From Rikenellaceae bacterium (lineage in GTDB: Bacteria; Bacteroidota; Bacteroidia; Bacteroidales; Rikenellaceae), in assembly GCA_015059925.1 (NCBI GenBank), contig SUZL01000012.1, forward strand, positions 1 to 64,000: a stretch of DNA of 64,000 bases. The letters are read 5' to 3'. The notes under the pieces were generated by a model. That model saw only the letters and a program-made list of their open reading frames with translations. It was not told the DNA's origin and searched no databases. Positions 46,106 to 54,025 of this stretch are shown piece by piece (within the stretch, counting starts at the first letter, position 1; every line of letters starts with the position of its first letter). The position numbers and the translations under genes were made by a program.

Positions 46106-46191
46106 GGTTAAATGGTTTAACTGAAATTGGGAAGGCCTATCGGGTAGGATTTGGAATGTTGAGGATGATTGTACCACTTGTGATATATTAA
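46099..46191 (+). CDS. Tiny ORF (30 aa), doubtful
   Basis: The ORF begins MLRLNGLTEIGKAYRVGFGM and ends in a hydrophobic LRMIVPLVIY. It could be a small membrane peptide or a fragment of a lost gene. It ends 2 nt before the direct repeat at 46194. Confidence 0.3.
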   Translation: MLRLNGLTEIGKAYRVGFGMLRMIVPLVIY

Positions 46192-46193
46192 TT

Positions 46194-46490
46194 AATAAAT
46201 CCGACATTTTTTTCTCCTCTCTCGCAAAAAAATCGGGAACTCGGTAGAGTTCCCGTCTTCTATTTCAATTTCATTACCATCGCCACATCGCGCTCCGCAA
46301 CTCCCGTTCCGAGATCCATCCCCGACGAGAAATCCATCCGGAGTGACGGCTCGCCAAATCCCAACCTGCGGTAGAATCCCACAAGGCTCTCATCGGCGGG
46401 TATCACAGCTGCGGCATCATAACCCCGCTCGCGTGCCGCCTCCACGGCCTCGCCCACGAGCTTCATCGCCAAGCCTCGACCGCGCCACTC
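46194..46490. repeat. Direct repeat partner at the 3' end of the DUF2156-GNAT gene
   Basis: This ~297-bp stretch, from AATAAATCCGACAT into the coding end of the intact gene, is the sister of 44302-44596, in the same orientation and about 1.9 kb away. Confidence 0.8.
46227..46255 (-). terminator. Terminator of the envelope operon
   Basis: GGGAACTC/GAGTTCCC with a GGTA loop is followed leftward by seven T, 5 nt past the stop. Confidence 0.88.
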
Positions 46491-47612
46491 GGCCGCCGTT
46501 GCAATGGCGTAGAGGTATGCCGTGCGGCCAACCTCGGTCTGCAGCTCCACCAAGTGCAGCATCGCCACCACAGCCCCCTGCTCCTTATGTATAAAGGTAT
46601 TCTCCTCGGTAGAGTGTTCAATCAGGAAACGATCCACCCACTCGCGCTCATCGCCGAAGCACTCCATCCACAACCTCCGCCACTCGCGCTGCTCGGCGCT
46701 TAACTCCTTGACACTCAACTTCTCCTGCATCCGCGCGGGGTGATACGATAGCTTCGAGCGACGCAGCCCCGCCAATCCCATATCCTCCTCGCGATTAACC
46801 CATCGAAAACCCTTTTGCAACAGAACATCGGCAAAGAGTCGGTTTATCATCGGGAAGATTCCCTCATACTGCGCATCGGCCTTCTCGATGTGGGTGCAGA
46901 AGCACTCCTCACTGAGGGCCGATCCGTATGTGAAGGCGGCAACGTGGCCGTTGATCATTATCACTCGTCCCGTAACGTCCAAATCGTCGTAAGCCCCTAA
47001 TACACGTCTGATTGCGCACTGCTCGCTTGTCTCGGAGCAGTCGGCCTCGCCACTCTTGCGACGCTGCCACCGACACTCCAATTTGAGACACTCCTCGAAG
47101 TGCTCCTGCTGAAGCTCCTCGAAGCGGTAGTCGTACATCGACTCGAATTTATTGACGTGGTTGCGCTTGGGCTGATACTTGCGTCCGCGAAGCGAACTCA
47201 AATCCTCGAGCGAGTAGATGTAATCCTGATAGTCGCGGTTGTCGCTGATGGCATAATCGGCCTCGTCGCGCCCCGTCATCTTCACCCATCGGCCGAACCA
47301 CTCCGCATCCTCGTAGCTCATTCCCAGTAGGCGCATCGGCTGTGCTATGGAGCGGGCGAAAGTGTCAATCTCTGTCACAGCCTCGCGGAAGCTCTCCTCC
47401 CCCTCGGCCACGATCATATAACCATACTCGCGCTCAAGCGCATAGCGCACCACAAGCGCCCCCGCAACCTCGGCCCACGAGGTCTGGTAGGTGGCCTGCC
47501 ACGCGTATAGATTGGTGAATGTATGGTCGCAAATTATCGATCGGCTATTCTTTCGCAGAAGCTCCTCGATCTTGGTGCGATCACTGATTAGTATTGGCTG
47601 GAATTGAATCAT
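46260..47612 (-). CDS. DUF2156 and GNAT domain fusion protein
   Basis: The 450-aa protein has an N-terminal DUF2156 domain (about residues 5-300), related to the acyltransferase part of lysyl-phosphatidylglycerol synthases, and a C-terminal GNAT domain (about residues 310-450) with the acetyl-CoA loop AEWRGRGLA. It has no membrane segment. The start lies inside the LTA synthase-like gene (32-bp overlap). It is the last gene of its operon. Transfer of an aminoacyl or acetyl group to an envelope component is plausible but not shown. Confidence 0.85.
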   Translation of the reverse strand: MIQFQPILISDRTKIEELLRKNSRSIICDHTFTNLYAWQATYQTSWAEVAGALVVRYALEREYGYMIVAEGEESFREAVTEIDTFARSIAQPMRLLGMSYEDAEWFGRWVKMTGRDEADYAISDNRDYQDYIYSLEDLSSLRGRKYQPKRNHVNKFESMYDYRFEELQQEHFEECLKLECRWQRRKSGEADCSETSEQCAIRRVLGAYDDLDVTGRVIMINGHVAAFTYGSALSEECFCTHIEKADAQYEGIFPMINRLFADVLLQKGFRWVNREEDMGLAGLRRSKLSYHPARMQEKLSVKELSAEQREWRRLWMECFGDEREWVDRFLIEHSTEENTFIHKEQGAVVAMLHLVELQTEVGRTAYLYAIATAAEWRGRGLAMKLVGEAVEAARERGYDAAAVIPADESLVGFYRRLGFGEPSLRMDFSSGMDLGTGVAERDVAMVMKLK

Positions 47613-49542
47613 TTACGATGTAATTTTTTTGTTCGATACGGCTGTAATAGCTCTGTATCAGCGCTTTGATCTCGCGCTCTATGGCCTCGGTGTCTCTCGT
47701 CGCGCGCAGGTCGCGCTCGTGCATCACGTCGCCAATCTCATACACGCCCGTTACCTGCTTCTCATCAAAGCGGATCAGGTCCTCGCGCGTGATAGCCTGA
47801 AAGGCGTTGTTGTCGTAGTTGATGGCGAAGGGCTCGTCTCGGTGCTCGCCGAAGATGTCGCGGCCGAAGGCGAAGTAGGGCTCGGTGTTACCCATCAGGC
47901 CCAAGAGCGTTGGCATAATGTCAATTTGTGACACAACCTCGCGGTGCTCGCCAACCAATGCGCTGTCGGGTGCGTACATAAAGCCAAATATGTGATAATC
48001 ACCGGGTGAGCGGCGGAATACCTCGGTCATCTTCTCGCTCGAGACGTGGTCGGCCACGAATATGAAGATCGAGTTGCGGAACCACTCCTCGTTCTCGTGC
48101 GCGGCGAAGAACTTTCTGAACGCATCGTCCACATAACCAACGCATTTGTGGTTTGGCGTCTCTCCCTCGGGGTACTTACCCTCGTACTCCTCGGGGATTA
48201 CGAACGGGTGGTGCGACGTGAGTGTAAACATCGTCGAAAAGAATGGTTGCTGCTGCCGCGAGAGCACCTCTCCCATATAGTTCAAGAACTTCTCGTCCCA
48301 GATGCCCCAGTAACCATCGAAGTCGCCCGTACCGTGCTCTTTTTCATACTCTTGGCGGCTGTAAAGGTTCTCGATTCCTGTCTGTCGGGCGTAGGCACCG
48401 AAGCCCATCGAGCCGTGATCCGAGCCGCAGAAGAACATCGTCTCATAGCCCTTATCCTTCAGTATCGCGGGTAGCGATCGCGTCTCGGCCATCGCCTGCG
48501 GCATCAGTACGAAGGGTGATTTGAACGACGGAATCGAACTCCAGACGGCGGGTAGGGCTTGGATCGAGCGCTTGCCGTTGGCGTACATATTATAGAACGT
48601 ATAGCTCTGACGCATAAGCGAATCGAGGAACGGCGTGTAGCCCTTCTGCTCCTTGTTCTCATACAGGTCGGGGCGTAGCAGAGCCGAGTGCTCGGCCGAG
48701 AAACTCTCCATAATGAACAACACCACGTTGCGGCCCGTGAGTTCCGTTGCCGAGGTCTGCTCCGAGGGGGAGTGCTCGGGCGAGTAGATCGAGGCGAGAG
48801 TCTGGTCGTCGAAATACTTTTCGTAGTGCAGTTTGCCGCTCGACGAGATGGTGCGAAGGATCGCAAAGGGGTTGCTCAGGATCATCGTGGCGCGTGCGTT
48901 GTCGGGCGTGTAGAGCGTTGCATTTGAGAGGGTTATCGGGCGTGTCATCTTCGTGAAGCCTCCTCTCACGCCACCAATCGAGAGGCCGACGGCCACGACT
49001 AGCATAAGCGTCGAGAAGATGTAGTACCACACCCCCGCGAAGATGTTTTCGATGCGGGCACGGCGGCGGTAGCCTACCGCAAGCAGCGCAATGAGTACCA
49101 CGCCGGCGAGTACGATATGCCAATTCTCGGTGGCGAACTTCAGCACGAGTTGCAGCGAATTGTCGTTCTCGGCAAAGAAGATTTCGTCGGCCGAGAAGCG
49201 TTTTTGCGTGTAGCGGAAGTAGATCGCATCGGCCATATTGATCGCCACGACGATGCCATTCACAACGACATAATACCAATACAAAATGTTCTGCCACCAC
49301 CGCTTCTCGCGCAGGTGCAGGGGAATGAGCGCAAGCAGGATAAAGAGAGCATTGGCGTAGAGAATCGAGACGGTGTCGAACTTCATCGCTCCGCACACAA
49401 GGTTCCACCACTCGGCCTCGGGCAGAGGGCCGATCAGGGCGCTGTTGTAGAGGTAAAAGACAACGCGGCAGAGCATCAAGACAATGTATAGCAGGCAGAT
49501 GCGCCACGCCGTAAGGAGGGTATGAGAGTGTAATAATTTCAT
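47581..49542 (-). CDS. LTA synthase family protein (membrane sulfatase-like phosphotransferase)
   Basis: The 653-aa protein has five N-terminal membrane helices (about residues 10-190) and a periplasmic alkaline-phosphatase-type domain from about residue 265, with NVVLFIMESFSAEH and later FCGSDHGSMGF and FVADHV metal sites. Gram-negative members move phosphoglycerol or phosphoethanolamine onto glycans or lipids. The gene lies 2 nt after rlmH and overlaps the DUF2156-GNAT gene. Confidence 0.93.
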   Translation of the reverse strand: MKLLHSHTLLTAWRICLLYIVLMLCRVVFYLYNSALIGPLPEAEWWNLVCGAMKFDTVSILYANALFILLALIPLHLREKRWWQNILYWYYVVVNGIVVAINMADAIYFRYTQKRFSADEIFFAENDNSLQLVLKFATENWHIVLAGVVLIALLAVGYRRRARIENIFAGVWYYIFSTLMLVVAVGLSIGGVRGGFTKMTRPITLSNATLYTPDNARATMILSNPFAILRTISSSGKLHYEKYFDDQTLASIYSPEHSPSEQTSATELTGRNVVLFIMESFSAEHSALLRPDLYENKEQKGYTPFLDSLMRQSYTFYNMYANGKRSIQALPAVWSSIPSFKSPFVLMPQAMAETRSLPAILKDKGYETMFFCGSDHGSMGFGAYARQTGIENLYSRQEYEKEHGTGDFDGYWGIWDEKFLNYMGEVLSRQQQPFFSTMFTLTSHHPFVIPEEYEGKYPEGETPNHKCVGYVDDAFRKFFAAHENEEWFRNSIFIFVADHVSSEKMTEVFRRSPGDYHIFGFMYAPDSALVGEHREVVSQIDIMPTLLGLMGNTEPYFAFGRDIFGEHRDEPFAINYDNNAFQAITREDLIRFDEKQVTGVYEIGDVMHERDLRATRDTEAIEREIKALIQSYYSRIEQKNYIVNDSIPANTNQ

Positions 49543-49544
49543 CG

Positions 49545-50018
49545 TTACTCGTGGTGATAGGGTTCGTTGTGAAGGATCGTGAAGGCGCGGTAGAGCTGCT
49601 CGGCGAAGATGGCACGCACGATCTGGTGCGAGAAGGTCATCTTCGAGAGCGAGATCTTCTGGTCGGCGCGGGCATATACCTCATCCGAGAAGCCGTACGG
49701 GCCGCCGATAACCAGCACGAGGCGTTTTACGCCACTCAGCATACGTTTCTGCAGCCACTGTGCATACTCCATCGAGGTGTATTGCGCGCCGCGCTCGTCC
49801 ATCAGCGTGAGGCAGTCGCCATCGCCCACAAGGCGCAGGATAGCCTCGCCCTCGAGTTGCTTCTGGCGCGAGGGTGCCATATTGCGGGTGTTGCGAACGT
49901 CGGCGAGTGTGGTGATTGAGAAGCGGCAGTAGCGGTTCACGCGCTTCGAGTACATCTCGACGAGCGACTCGACCTCCTTGGAGTCGGTCTTGCCGACAAC
50001 GATAAGTTCGATATTCAT
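49545..50018 (-). CDS. rlmH: 23S rRNA (pseudouridine1915-N3)-methyltransferase
   Basis: The 157-aa SPOUT methyltransferase has LVIGGPYGFSDEVY (about residues 102-115) and the C-terminal MTFSHQIVRAIFAEQLYRA segment. It methylates pseudouridine 1915 of 23S rRNA. It lies 12 nt after the GH2-like gene and 2 nt before the LTA synthase-like gene. Confidence 0.96.
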   Translation of the reverse strand: MNIELIVVGKTDSKEVESLVEMYSKRVNRYCRFSITTLADVRNTRNMAPSRQKQLEGEAILRLVGDGDCLTLMDERGAQYTSMEYAQWLQKRMLSGVKRLVLVIGGPYGFSDEVYARADQKISLSKMTFSHQIVRAIFAEQLYRAFTILHNEPYHHE

Positions 50019-50030
50019 TGCCCTACAGCG

Positions 50031-51344
50031 TTACAACTCGGTCATATCGGTGTTCCACTCGCCCTCGGCACCGACGTAGAATACGGGACGGCGCTTCTCG
50101 ACCGACTTAATCCATTCGTAAGCCTTGTACATATTATAGCCGTTGCCCGACTCGCCTCCCAGCGAGAAGGCAATCACGCACGAGTGGTTGCGCGAGCGGT
50201 AGTACATCGACTTTACACGCTGCAAATATTCGTCCACCAACTTGGGATCGTTGGCCGGCGTGCCGCCGATGGCGCGGTTGCTGCTGTTGGTGGGGGAGTT
50301 GATGTTGGCGCAGTCGATGACAAACATTCCCGCCTTGTCGCACATATCGTAGAACCACTTGGGCTGCGGATAGTCGGGGCAGAGGGTGTTGTAGCCGCGC
50401 AGTTTGGCCTGCTCGATCTCCTTGTAGGTCTGCTCGCGGTCGGGGGTGGCGTTGAAGTGCTCGCGCTTCTGGATGTGAAGCACCTCGTCGAAGCGGTAGA
50501 ACTTGCCGTTGCGATACTCGGTCTTGCCGAAGCCGACCTTCAGGGGGATATACTCCCACAACATTCCGTTGCGCTTGATGTAGATCATAACGTCGTAGAG
50601 TGGCGTCTTGCCGTCGCCCCAGCGGAAGTCGTAGGCGTGGTAGATGTCAGGGTTGAACGAGAGGGTGTCGATCGAGCGACCTGCGACCTGCATCTCGTTT
50701 ACGCTATACTCCTTGAGTTTGCCTTTCGGGTCGTAGATGTCGAAGCCGACCTGAATGGTCTCCTCGAAGTTGAAGTCGTTGGCTACGATCACGTCCAGCT
50801 TCAGCTTGGCGTATTGGCGTGTGGTGTCGGGAACGAGCTGCAGATCGAAGTCGCGCACCGAGAGGCGGCGCTGAGCGAAGAAGTAGCTATTCTCGAACTC
50901 CTTGAAATCCAACTGAAAAAGATTCTCCTGAAGCTGCGGGGTGCGGCTCTGGCGAACACCCAGCATCACCTCGTTCACGCCCTGACGAAGATAGGGCGAG
51001 AGCAGGAAATCGGCCGGTGTGTAGGGGTCTTCGATCTCGGCGATGGGCTCGTTATTGACAAAGAGCGTGTAGGCCATACCCACATTCTCGAGATGGAAGA
51101 AGAGGTTGTAGTCGTTCATCGTGCCGTCCAGCTCGACCTTCTGGACGTAGCGGATCTCGCCGCCGGCGATGGCGATGCGCTCGGGCTTGAAGTCCGAGTA
51201 GCGGGCCGTCTCGGAGCGGCGGTCGGCGGTGGCATCCTCGCGCTTGTCGTAGGTGAGAAACTCCGAGCGATAGACGCGCGGGCCTTGGGCGAAGGATGTG
51301 AGCGTGCAGATGAGAGCAGCGCCTAAAAGTATGATTTTTTTCAT
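50031..51344 (-). CDS. Glycoside hydrolase family 2-like protein, C-terminally truncated
   Basis: From the ATG at 51344 the protein is 437 aa with a signal peptide (cleavage near SFAQ, residue 19). It has the GH2 sugar-binding and immunoglobulin-like domains and the first part of a TIM barrel. The acid/base motif usually reading NE is SLGGESGNG here, with Asn changed to Gly, and the protein stops about 35 residues later, before the region that carries the nucleophile. It may be non-catalytic. It is first in the envelope operon. Confidence 0.82.
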   Translation of the reverse strand: MKKIILLGAALICTLTSFAQGPRVYRSEFLTYDKREDATADRRSETARYSDFKPERIAIAGGEIRYVQKVELDGTMNDYNLFFHLENVGMAYTLFVNNEPIAEIEDPYTPADFLLSPYLRQGVNEVMLGVRQSRTPQLQENLFQLDFKEFENSYFFAQRRLSVRDFDLQLVPDTTRQYAKLKLDVIVANDFNFEETIQVGFDIYDPKGKLKEYSVNEMQVAGRSIDTLSFNPDIYHAYDFRWGDGKTPLYDVMIYIKRNGMLWEYIPLKVGFGKTEYRNGKFYRFDEVLHIQKREHFNATPDREQTYKEIEQAKLRGYNTLCPDYPQPKWFYDMCDKAGMFVIDCANINSPTNSSNRAIGGTPANDPKLVDEYLQRVKSMYYRSRNHSCVIAFSLGGESGNGYNMYKAYEWIKSVEKRRPVFYVGAEGEWNTDMTEL

Positions 51345-51399
51345 ATTGGAGTGCAAAATATTTATCGTTGTCGGTAAATTAACGTCTCTTTGGCCTTTG

Positions 51400-51416
51400 A
51401 TGGTACAAAGTACCAT
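51400..51416. promoter_or_regulatory. Palindrome at the GH2-like gene transcription start
   Basis: ATGGTACAAAGTACCAT has perfect 7-bp arms and lies just downstream of the -7 box at 51420, over the expected start point. It is an operator candidate. Confidence 0.5.
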
Positions 51417-51419
51417 TTG

Positions 51420-51450
51420 CAAAGGTACTTTTTTTTTGACAAATAGCAAA
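51420..51450 (-). promoter_or_regulatory. Promoter of the envelope operon
   Basis: TTTG (51447-51450), a 19-nt spacer and TACCTTTG (51420-51427) form a full consensus, interleaved with the divergent asnS promoter. Confidence 0.75.
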
Positions 51451-51466
51451 TTATTGCGTACCTTTG
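51435..51466 (+). promoter_or_regulatory. Promoter of asnS
   Basis: TTTG (51435-51438), a 20-nt spacer and TACCTTTG (51459-51466). Each promoter of this pair has its -33 box inside the spacer of the other. Confidence 0.78.
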
Positions 51467-51530
51467 TAGGTTGATAGGGCCACCGTAGGCCAAAGTTATG
51501 AGATTATTAGATTAATAAAACAGATAGACA

Positions 51531-52919
51531 ATGAAAACGCAGAGAATTGTAGAGATTCTGAAATCGGGCGCCGTAGGCAGCGACATCGTCGTTAAGGGCT
51601 GGGTGCGCACCAAACGAGGTAACAAAAACGTAGCATTTATCGCACTGAACGACGGTTCGTGCGCAGGAAATATCCAGATCGTGGTGGATCTGGCAAATTT
51701 TGACGAGAATACGCTTAAGCTCATCACCACGGGTGCTTGTATCCGCGTGGATGGAAAACTCGTCGAGTCGCCCGCATCGGGTCAGCGTGTTGAGGTGCAG
51801 GCTTCGGCTATCGAGATTTACGGTACGGCCGACCCCGAGACCTACCCCTTGCAGAAGAAGGGACACTCGCTGGAGTTCCTGCGCGACATCGCCTACCTAC
51901 GTCCCCGAACAAATACGTTCGGCGCCGTGTTGCGTATCCGTCACGCGATGGCGTATGCTATTCACAAGTATTTCAATGACAATGGCTTCTTCTATCTCCA
52001 TACTCCTCTGATTACGGGTTCGGACTGCGAGGGCGCTGGCGCAATGTTCAACGTAACGACGCTCGACATTGCGAATCCTCCCCGCACCGAGGATGGTAAG
52101 GTGGATTACGCGCAGGATTTCTTCGGCAAGCCCTGTAACCTGACCGTATCGGGACAGCTGGAGGGTGAGCTGGGTGCTTTGTCGCTCGGTCGCATCTACA
52201 CCTTCGGTCCTACGTTCCGTGCCGAGAACTCAAACACGCCGCGTCACTTGGCCGAGTTCTGGATGATTGAGCCCGAGATGGCGTTCTACGAGCTGGAGGA
52301 CAATATGGAGCTGGCGGAGGATTTCCTCAAGTATCTGATCCGCTACGCACTCGAGAACTGCCGCGAGGATCTGGAGTTTATGAACAAGATGTGGGACAAG
52401 GAATTGATCGAGCGTCTGGAGTTCGTTCTGGCCAACGACTTCGTGCGTCTGGACTACACCGAGGGTATCGAGATTCTGAAGGCTTCGGGCCGCAAGTTCG
52501 AGTTCCCCTGCGACTGGGGTTGCGACTTGCAGTCGGAGCACGAGCGTTATCTGGTGGAGGAGCATTTCAAGCGTCCCGTAATCCTGATCAACTACCCCAA
52601 GGAGATCAAGGCATTCTATATGAAGCAGAACGAGGATGGCCGCACGGTACGCGCAATGGACGTATTGTTCCCCAAAATCGGCGAGATCATCGGCGGTTCG
52701 GAGCGTGAGGCCGACTATGGCAAACTTTCTGCACGCGTGAAGGAGCTCGGTATGAACGAGCAGGATATCTGGTGGTATCTCGACACACGCCGCTGGGGTT
52801 CGGCACCTCACTCGGGATTCGGTCTGGGATTTGAGCGTCTGCTGCTCTTCGTTACGGGTATGGCAAATATCCGCGATGTGATCCCCTTCCCCCGTACGCC
52901 GAACAACGCAGAGTTTTAA
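51531..52919 (+). CDS. asnS: Asparaginyl-tRNA synthetase
   Basis: The 462-aa class II synthetase has an N-terminal OB anticodon-binding domain (about residues 15-110) and the class II core with FRAENSNT (motif 2) and [10 protein letters not shown] (motif 3). It charges tRNA-Asn. The SGNH hydrolase gene follows 29 nt downstream and is probably co-transcribed. Confidence 0.97.
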   Translation: MKTQRIVEILKSGAVGSDIVVKGWVRTKRGNKNVAFIALNDGSCAGNIQIVVDLANFDENTLKLITTGACIRVDGKLVESPASGQRVEVQASAIEIYGTADPETYPLQKKGHSLEFLRDIAYLRPRTNTFGAVLRIRHAMAYAIHKYFNDNGFFYLHTPLITGSDCEGAGAMFNVTTLDIANPPRTEDGKVDYAQDFFGKPCNLTVSGQLEGELGALSLGRIYTFGPTFRAENSNTPRHLAEFWMIEPEMAFYELEDNMELAEDFLKYLIRYALENCREDLEFMNKMWDKELIERLEFVLANDFVRLDYTEGIEILKASGRKFEFPCDWGCDLQSEHERYLVEEHFKRPVILINYPKEIKAFYMKQNEDGRTVRAMDVLFPKIGEIIGGSEREADYGKLSARVKELGMNEQDIWWYLDTRRWGSAPHSGFGLGFERLLLFVTGMANIRDVIPFPRTPNNAEF

Positions 52920-52948
52920 TTGGATAAACATAATAACTGCCCACTTGT

Positions 52949-53701
52949 ATGAAGAGATTGATCCTTGTGCTGGCTTTGGTGCTGTCGGTTGGTAGCATCG
53001 TGGCGCAGCCGCGTAAGTCGAAGACGTGTAACCTGATATTTATCGGTAACAGCATCACCGAGGGTGTGCTCCACGCCGATAAGAGCAAGACGGCACCTCC
53101 CGTGGTGGCCGCCGAGATGGTGGAGCGGATGCTCAAGATGGATGTGCACTTCCGTAACTGCGGACGCTCGGGTGCCACGACCGTCGATTTCCTGCCCGCT
53201 ACGGAGCGCGACTTCGTGCGTGTGGAGCGCGCCATAAAGGAGATTCAGCAGGTGAGCTACGCCCCCATCGTATTCTCGATAATGCTCGGCACGAACGACT
53301 CGGCCAACTTCGGCCCCAACGGTTCGCCCGTGTCGAACGAGGATTATAAGAAGAACCTGATGACGATGATCGGCCGTCTGCGCGAGCTCTGCCCCGAGGC
53401 GGTCTTCGTGTTGCAGCGTCCGATATGGTACAGCCCCAATACGCATAACGGAGCGCAGTATCTGGTGGCTGGTCAGAAGCGAATGGTCGATTACACGAAC
53501 ATCCTGATCGAGATTGCTTTGGAGAACGATGATGTCTATATGGGCGATAGCGATGCGTTTGACTATTTCCAGCAGAAGCACCGCAAGTATATGTTTGCCG
53601 AGGATGGCAAGGCCGGCATCTTCTACCTCCACCCCAACGAGGCGGGAGCGCGAAAACTGGCACGCTTCTGGGCCCGTGGAATTGTGAATGCCCTGAAATA
53701 G
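52949..53701 (+). CDS. SGNH/GDSL hydrolase family protein
   Basis: The 250-aa protein has a signal peptide (cleavage near IVAQ, residue 20), block I FIGNSITEG with the nucleophile Ser, and block III MLGTNDSA. The last block reads GIFYLHPNEAG, with the His kept but Phe at the place where Asp usually sits three residues before it. It may be an esterase for sugar acetyl groups in the periplasm. Confidence 0.88.
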   Translation: MKRLILVLALVLSVGSIVAQPRKSKTCNLIFIGNSITEGVLHADKSKTAPPVVAAEMVERMLKMDVHFRNCGRSGATTVDFLPATERDFVRVERAIKEIQQVSYAPIVFSIMLGTNDSANFGPNGSPVSNEDYKKNLMTMIGRLRELCPEAVFVLQRPIWYSPNTHNGAQYLVAGQKRMVDYTNILIEIALENDDVYMGDSDAFDYFQQKHRKYMFAEDGKAGIFYLHPNEAGARKLARFWARGIVNALK

Positions 53702-54025
53702 AAGATTAAAAGCGAGGAAAAGCAAAATAGACATACTTCAGGAGCCGCCTAAAGCGGCGACAAAAGCCCCTGCCTGAGGCGGGGGTGTGGGGGTGGGTCA
53801 GAAATTGCAAATGCGGCCAACGGCCGCAAGGTAGGCCATCAGAAGCAAGATGGCAGGCAGTAACAGGATAAATAATAGGAGCAACTAAATAAATTCGAAG
53901 GAACCTGTCGAGGTGGAACAGGCCCGAGGGGGCGGAGATGTAGGACTACGGCAACACTAATCCGAAGAGGAAGTGGAGCGTAGGAATACGGCAACACCAA
54001 CCCGAAGGCCACAAAATTTAGAAAA
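53702..54025. repeat. Intergenic region with hairpins and a 28-bp direct repeat
   Basis: The 324-bp gap before rpoN has three hairpins: GCCGC/GCGGC (53744), CCCCTGCC/GGCGGGG (53767) and GCGGCC/GGCCGC (53813). A 28-bp repeat starting GTAGGACTACGGCAACAC lies at 53940 and again, slightly changed, at 53980. No TAnnTTTG promoter and no gene is seen. Confidence 0.7.

Noticed and set aside
51467..51530. Riboswitch or T-box in the asnS leader
   Set aside because: Only a small GGCC hairpin is present; the leader is too short for a known aptamer.
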